The notes beneath the pieces were generated by a model. It worked only from the letters and a program-made list of their open reading frames with translations. It had not been told where the DNA came from and made no database searches. Below are positions 6,076 to 7,447 of a stretch of 7,447 nucleotides of DNA, one piece after another. Position numbers and translations under genes: made by a program. The stretch lies in the NCBI GenBank assembly GCA_003445125.1, contig DLVP01000130.1:201-7647 (forward strand), given 5' to 3'. This DNA comes from Oscillospiraceae bacterium (GTDB lineage: Bacteria > Bacillota > Clostridia > Oscillospirales > Ruminococcaceae). The first letter of the stretch is position 1, and every line of letters begins with the position of its first letter.

Positions 6076-6105
6076 TTGAAAAAACTCGGAAATCAAAGAT
6101 AATAT
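6076..6105 (+). promoter_or_regulatory. Candidate plus-strand promoter
   Basis: TTGAAA (6076-6081; five of six consensus bases) and TAATAT (6100-6105) are separated by 18 bases in an A/T-rich stretch. Transcription would begin near 6112 and run through the hairpins at 6124-6171 and 6207-6226 to the hairpin plus TTTT at 6234-6255. A/T-rich DNA produces such matches by chance, so the call depends on the ordered structures downstream. Confidence 0.4.
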
Positions 6106-6123
6106 CGCATTTTCACTTACTTC

Positions 6124-6171
6124 GCAGCTCGCGTCCTACCGTATCTATATACGCCGACGGACGCGAGCTGC
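6124..6171. repeat. 13-base perfect inverted repeat with nested inner stem
   Basis: GCAGCTCGCGTCC (6124-6136) is followed by its exact reverse complement at 6159-6171. The 22-base interval contains a second, shorter inverted repeat, CGTAT (6140-6144) with ATACG (6149-6153). Neither strand has a T run directly after the stem, so it is not a standard terminator. It could be an RNA structure or a binding site. Confidence 0.9.
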
Positions 6172-6206
6172 TTGTCTCCGGCGCTTTCTTGACGTCTGAC
6201 AGCATA

Positions 6207-6226
6207 TCAAAAAACAAGTTTTTTGA
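6207..6226. repeat. A/T-rich nine-base inverted repeat
   Basis: TCAAAAAAC (6207-6215) pairs with GTTTTTTGA (6218-6226) with two bases between. In RNA the innermost pairs would open to give a usable loop. On the minus strand it follows the 6234-6255 hairpin by seven bases and carries the only nearby T run, so it could assist termination of the glycosidase transcript. Confidence 0.7.
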
Positions 6227-6233
6227 CACACTG

Positions 6234-6257
6234 AGGCGGCAAAATGCCGCCTTTTAC
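6234..6257 (+). terminator. Terminator-like hairpin, second copy of the 22-base repeat
   Basis: GGCGGCA (6235-6241) pairs with TGCCGCC (6245-6251) around AAA and is followed on the plus strand by TTTTAC. On the minus strand it begins five bases after the glycosidase stop codon but is followed by CAGTGTG with no T run, so in that direction it would be a 3'-protecting stem rather than a full terminator. The first 22 bases are identical to 5982-6003. Confidence 0.6.
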
Positions 6258-6259
6258 GA

Positions 6260-7447
6260 TTATTCGGCTTGTACCGTCGCCGAAGCGCTCTTTAACCCCT
6301 TGCTTTCCACCGTCACGCGCACTTCGCCCGGATGGTCGGCACGCACAACCGCCAGCGCGCGTCCGAGAAACGCATGGCAGACAAAGGACGGATAATCGTC
6401 CTCGTTGCACGGCGCACCGCTGAAAAATCCGAGCAGTTCGCCGCCTTCCGCATGACAGCTCATTTCGTTTTCCGCGTCTACGATCCGATCGCCGTCCTCA
6501 TTGCAGATGGTGATGTCAAAATACGCCAGGTCGCGGTTGTCCGCTTTGAAAGTCGCCTGTTCGGGCTTGATTTCGATTTCCGACGCGGGTTTCACGGTAT
6601 GCAGAGAAAATCTTCCGCACTCTTTTCCGCCCTTGAACGCCATTGCCGTCAAGGTTCCCTTTTCATACGGCACATCCACTGCCGCAATCGCCTGCTCGGG
6701 CTTTGCTGTTCCCACCGGGCGGTCGTTGAGGAAGAAATGAATTTCCTCCGCGTCGGTGTACACTTCGCACCGCACCGGTTTTCCGAGATAACGGTCATCA
6801 AACGTCCAGGTGTCCAGCACATCGTACCAATGCCACTCGGTACCGCTGAAGCCCTCGCCATAGTGTTCCGGATGCGTCGTGAAAATATGCGGTTCTTTGC
6901 CGCCGATCCAGATTGCTTCCCGATAGTATGCCTGCGGGCGACGGAAACCGCACAGATCCAGATCTCCCTGGAAGCAGGTGCGGTACGGATAGTCCGCCAT
7001 ATTGATACCGTCAATATGCCCGTCGCGCGCCCAGACCGAACGTCCGCAGCCCGCTTCTCCGAGGTTGTCGATAGCCGTCCAGGTGAAGTCGCCGATCACA
7101 TAGGGGTGCGCCGTCACCTGCGCCCACGATTTGTAAAAATTCAGCGCATGCGTTTCCGAGCCCCAGATCACGCGCTCCGGAAAGCGCGCGTGGTCGGCTT
7201 CGTAGCGCTCAAACAAATAATTGTAGCCCACGATATCCAGCGGCGCCATATAGCCCGCCGTGCGGTCGGCAAACGCTTCCGCGGTCAGCTGATCCCAAGC
7301 CTTAGGCGCCCCGAGCACTTGATCCACATAGACCTTCGGCTCCAGCACCGTGGGTTCGGTTTGGCCCGGCTCCTGCACCGTGAGCAGCCCGCGCGTGCCA
7401 AATCCGCACACGCCCGAAGTCACCGGCCGGGTGGGGTCGTATTTGCG
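6260..7447 (-). CDS. GH2-type glycosidase (beta-galactosidase/glucuronidase-like), C-terminal part
   Basis: The frame is open to the right edge (RKYDPTRPVTSG is read through it), so the N-terminus and acid/base glutamate are outside the window; 396 residues are visible. GH2 landmarks in order are DPTRPVTSG at the edge, LDIVGYNYLFERYEADH, PERVIWGSETHALNFYKSW, and HPYVIGDFTWTAIDNLGEAG. The Glu of WGSE (codon 7154-7156) is the likely catalytic nucleophile. Next comes a beta-sandwich of the DUF4982 type (CEVYTDAEEIHFFLNDRPVG), then a C-terminal Ig-like domain ending KGLKSASATVQAE. Such enzymes remove terminal beta-linked galactose or glucuronate from oligosaccharides; the exact sugar cannot be set from this part, and the signal peptide region is not visible. 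The gene ends at TAA (6260-6262). It points the same way as the regulator operon but is separated by 334 bases with terminators, so co-transcription is unlikely. Confidence 0.88.
   Translation of the reverse strand, partial: RKYDPTRPVTSGVCGFGTRGLLTVQEPGQTEPTVLEPKVYVDQVLGAPKAWDQLTAEAFADRTAGYMAPLDIVGYNYLFERYEADHARFPERVIWGSETHALNFYKSWAQVTAHPYVIGDFTWTAIDNLGEAGCGRSVWARDGHIDGINMADYPYRTCFQGDLDLCGFRRPQAYYREAIWIGGKEPHIFTTHPEHYGEGFSGTEWHWYDVLDTWTFDDRYLGKPVRCEVYTDAEEIHFFLNDRPVGTAKPEQAIAAVDVPYEKGTLTAMAFKGGKECGRFSLHTVKPASEIEIKPEQATFKADNRDLAYFDITICNEDGDRIVDAENEMSCHAEGGELLGFFSGAPCNEDDYPSFVCHAFLGRALAVVRADHPGEVRVTVESKGLKSASATVQAE

Larger units (their letters stand above)
6112..6256 (+). ncRNA. Candidate structured small RNA of about 145 bases
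   Basis: A plus-strand transcript from the candidate promoter at 6076-6105 would contain a 13-base-pair perfect stem with an inner stem, a nine-base-pair A/U-rich hairpin, and a final GGCGGCA hairpin followed by UUUU, which only has the terminator polarity on the plus strand. It has no plausible coding frame with a ribosome binding site. It ends four bases before the glycosidase stop codon on the other strand and would be antisense to that gene's 3' untranslated region. I recognise no known RNA family. The alternative is that these are elements of the glycosidase mRNA 3' end read on the minus strand. Confidence 0.35.
5981..6259. other. Gene-free intergenic region with several hairpins
   Basis: No convincing protein gene lies between the glycosidase stop and the regulator promoter. 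Short frames here lack ribosome binding sites and known motifs. The region contains, from left to right, a bidirectional terminator hairpin (5978-6004), a short direct repeat ACCGTCA (6007-6013 and 6018-6024, 11-base period), an AT-rich stretch with a plus-strand promoter-like pair (6076-6105), a long inverted repeat (6124-6171), an A/T-rich inverted repeat (6207-6226) and a second copy of the GGCGGCA hairpin (6234-6255). Confidence 0.7.

Noticed and set aside
6067..6082. A third TTTAAG regulator box
   Set aside because: Only one half-site (TTTAAG, minus strand 6067-6072) is present; the sequence one helical turn upstream, TTTTCA, matches at three of six positions, and there is no -10 at the right distance.
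6005..6233. Insertion sequence or miniature mobile element bounded by the hairpin repeats
   Set aside because: The bounding copies are direct rather than inverted, are themselves terminator hairpins, and no target-site duplication or transposase trace was seen.
6189..6410. Short frames on both strands across the end of the glycosidase gene
   Set aside because: They overlap the well-supported glycosidase C-terminus, have no convincing ribosome binding site and show no protein-like features.

Overview
The window looks like part of a chromosome from a gut- or rumen-type Clostridia (Ruminococcaceae/Oscillospiraceae-like). The reasons are GC-rich third positions, strong AGGAGG-type ribosome binding sites, GTG starts, a Firmicutes-style two-component system, and a VTC / DUF4956 / Cthe_2159 gene set that I know mainly from Firmicutes. 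The species cannot be named from the sequence alone. Every protein gene I accept lies on the minus strand, so transcription runs from high to low coordinates.

Layout in transcription order: (1) the 3' part of a GH2-type beta-galactosidase/beta-glucuronidase-like glycosidase, entering from the right edge and ending at 6260; (2) a 334-base intergenic region (5926-6259) with several hairpins, two identical terminator-like hairpins and a possible plus-strand small RNA; (3) a two-gene operon encoding an OmpR-family response regulator (5245-5925) and its sensor histidine kinase (4038-5252), closed by a strong terminator at 4011-4045; (4) a three-gene operon encoding a VTC-domain polyphosphate-polymerase-like protein (3233-3949), a DUF4956 membrane protein (2557-3240) and a large beta-helix lipoprotein of the Cthe_2159 type (528-2543), closed by a terminator at about 483-518; (5) the 5' end of a secreted GH78 alpha-L-rhamnosidase-like enzyme (1-377), leaving by the left edge.

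The most notable observation is regulatory. The same 16-base tandem repeat, TTTAAGTACATTTAAG, lies upstream of both the regulator/kinase operon and the VTC operon. In both places it is exactly 10 bases upstream of a -10-like hexamer. This is the geometry of a promoter activated by an OmpR-family regulator, so the two-component system probably controls itself and the adjacent VTC/DUF4956/lipoprotein operon. My working model is a surface or envelope system: a cytosolic TTM-fold polymerase-like enzyme, a membrane partner, and an exported beta-helix protein that may bind acidic polysaccharide such as pectin, induced by an extracellular signal sensed by the kinase. The flanking GH78 and GH2 enzymes fit a plant-polysaccharide setting. 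The biochemical role of the three-gene unit is inference.
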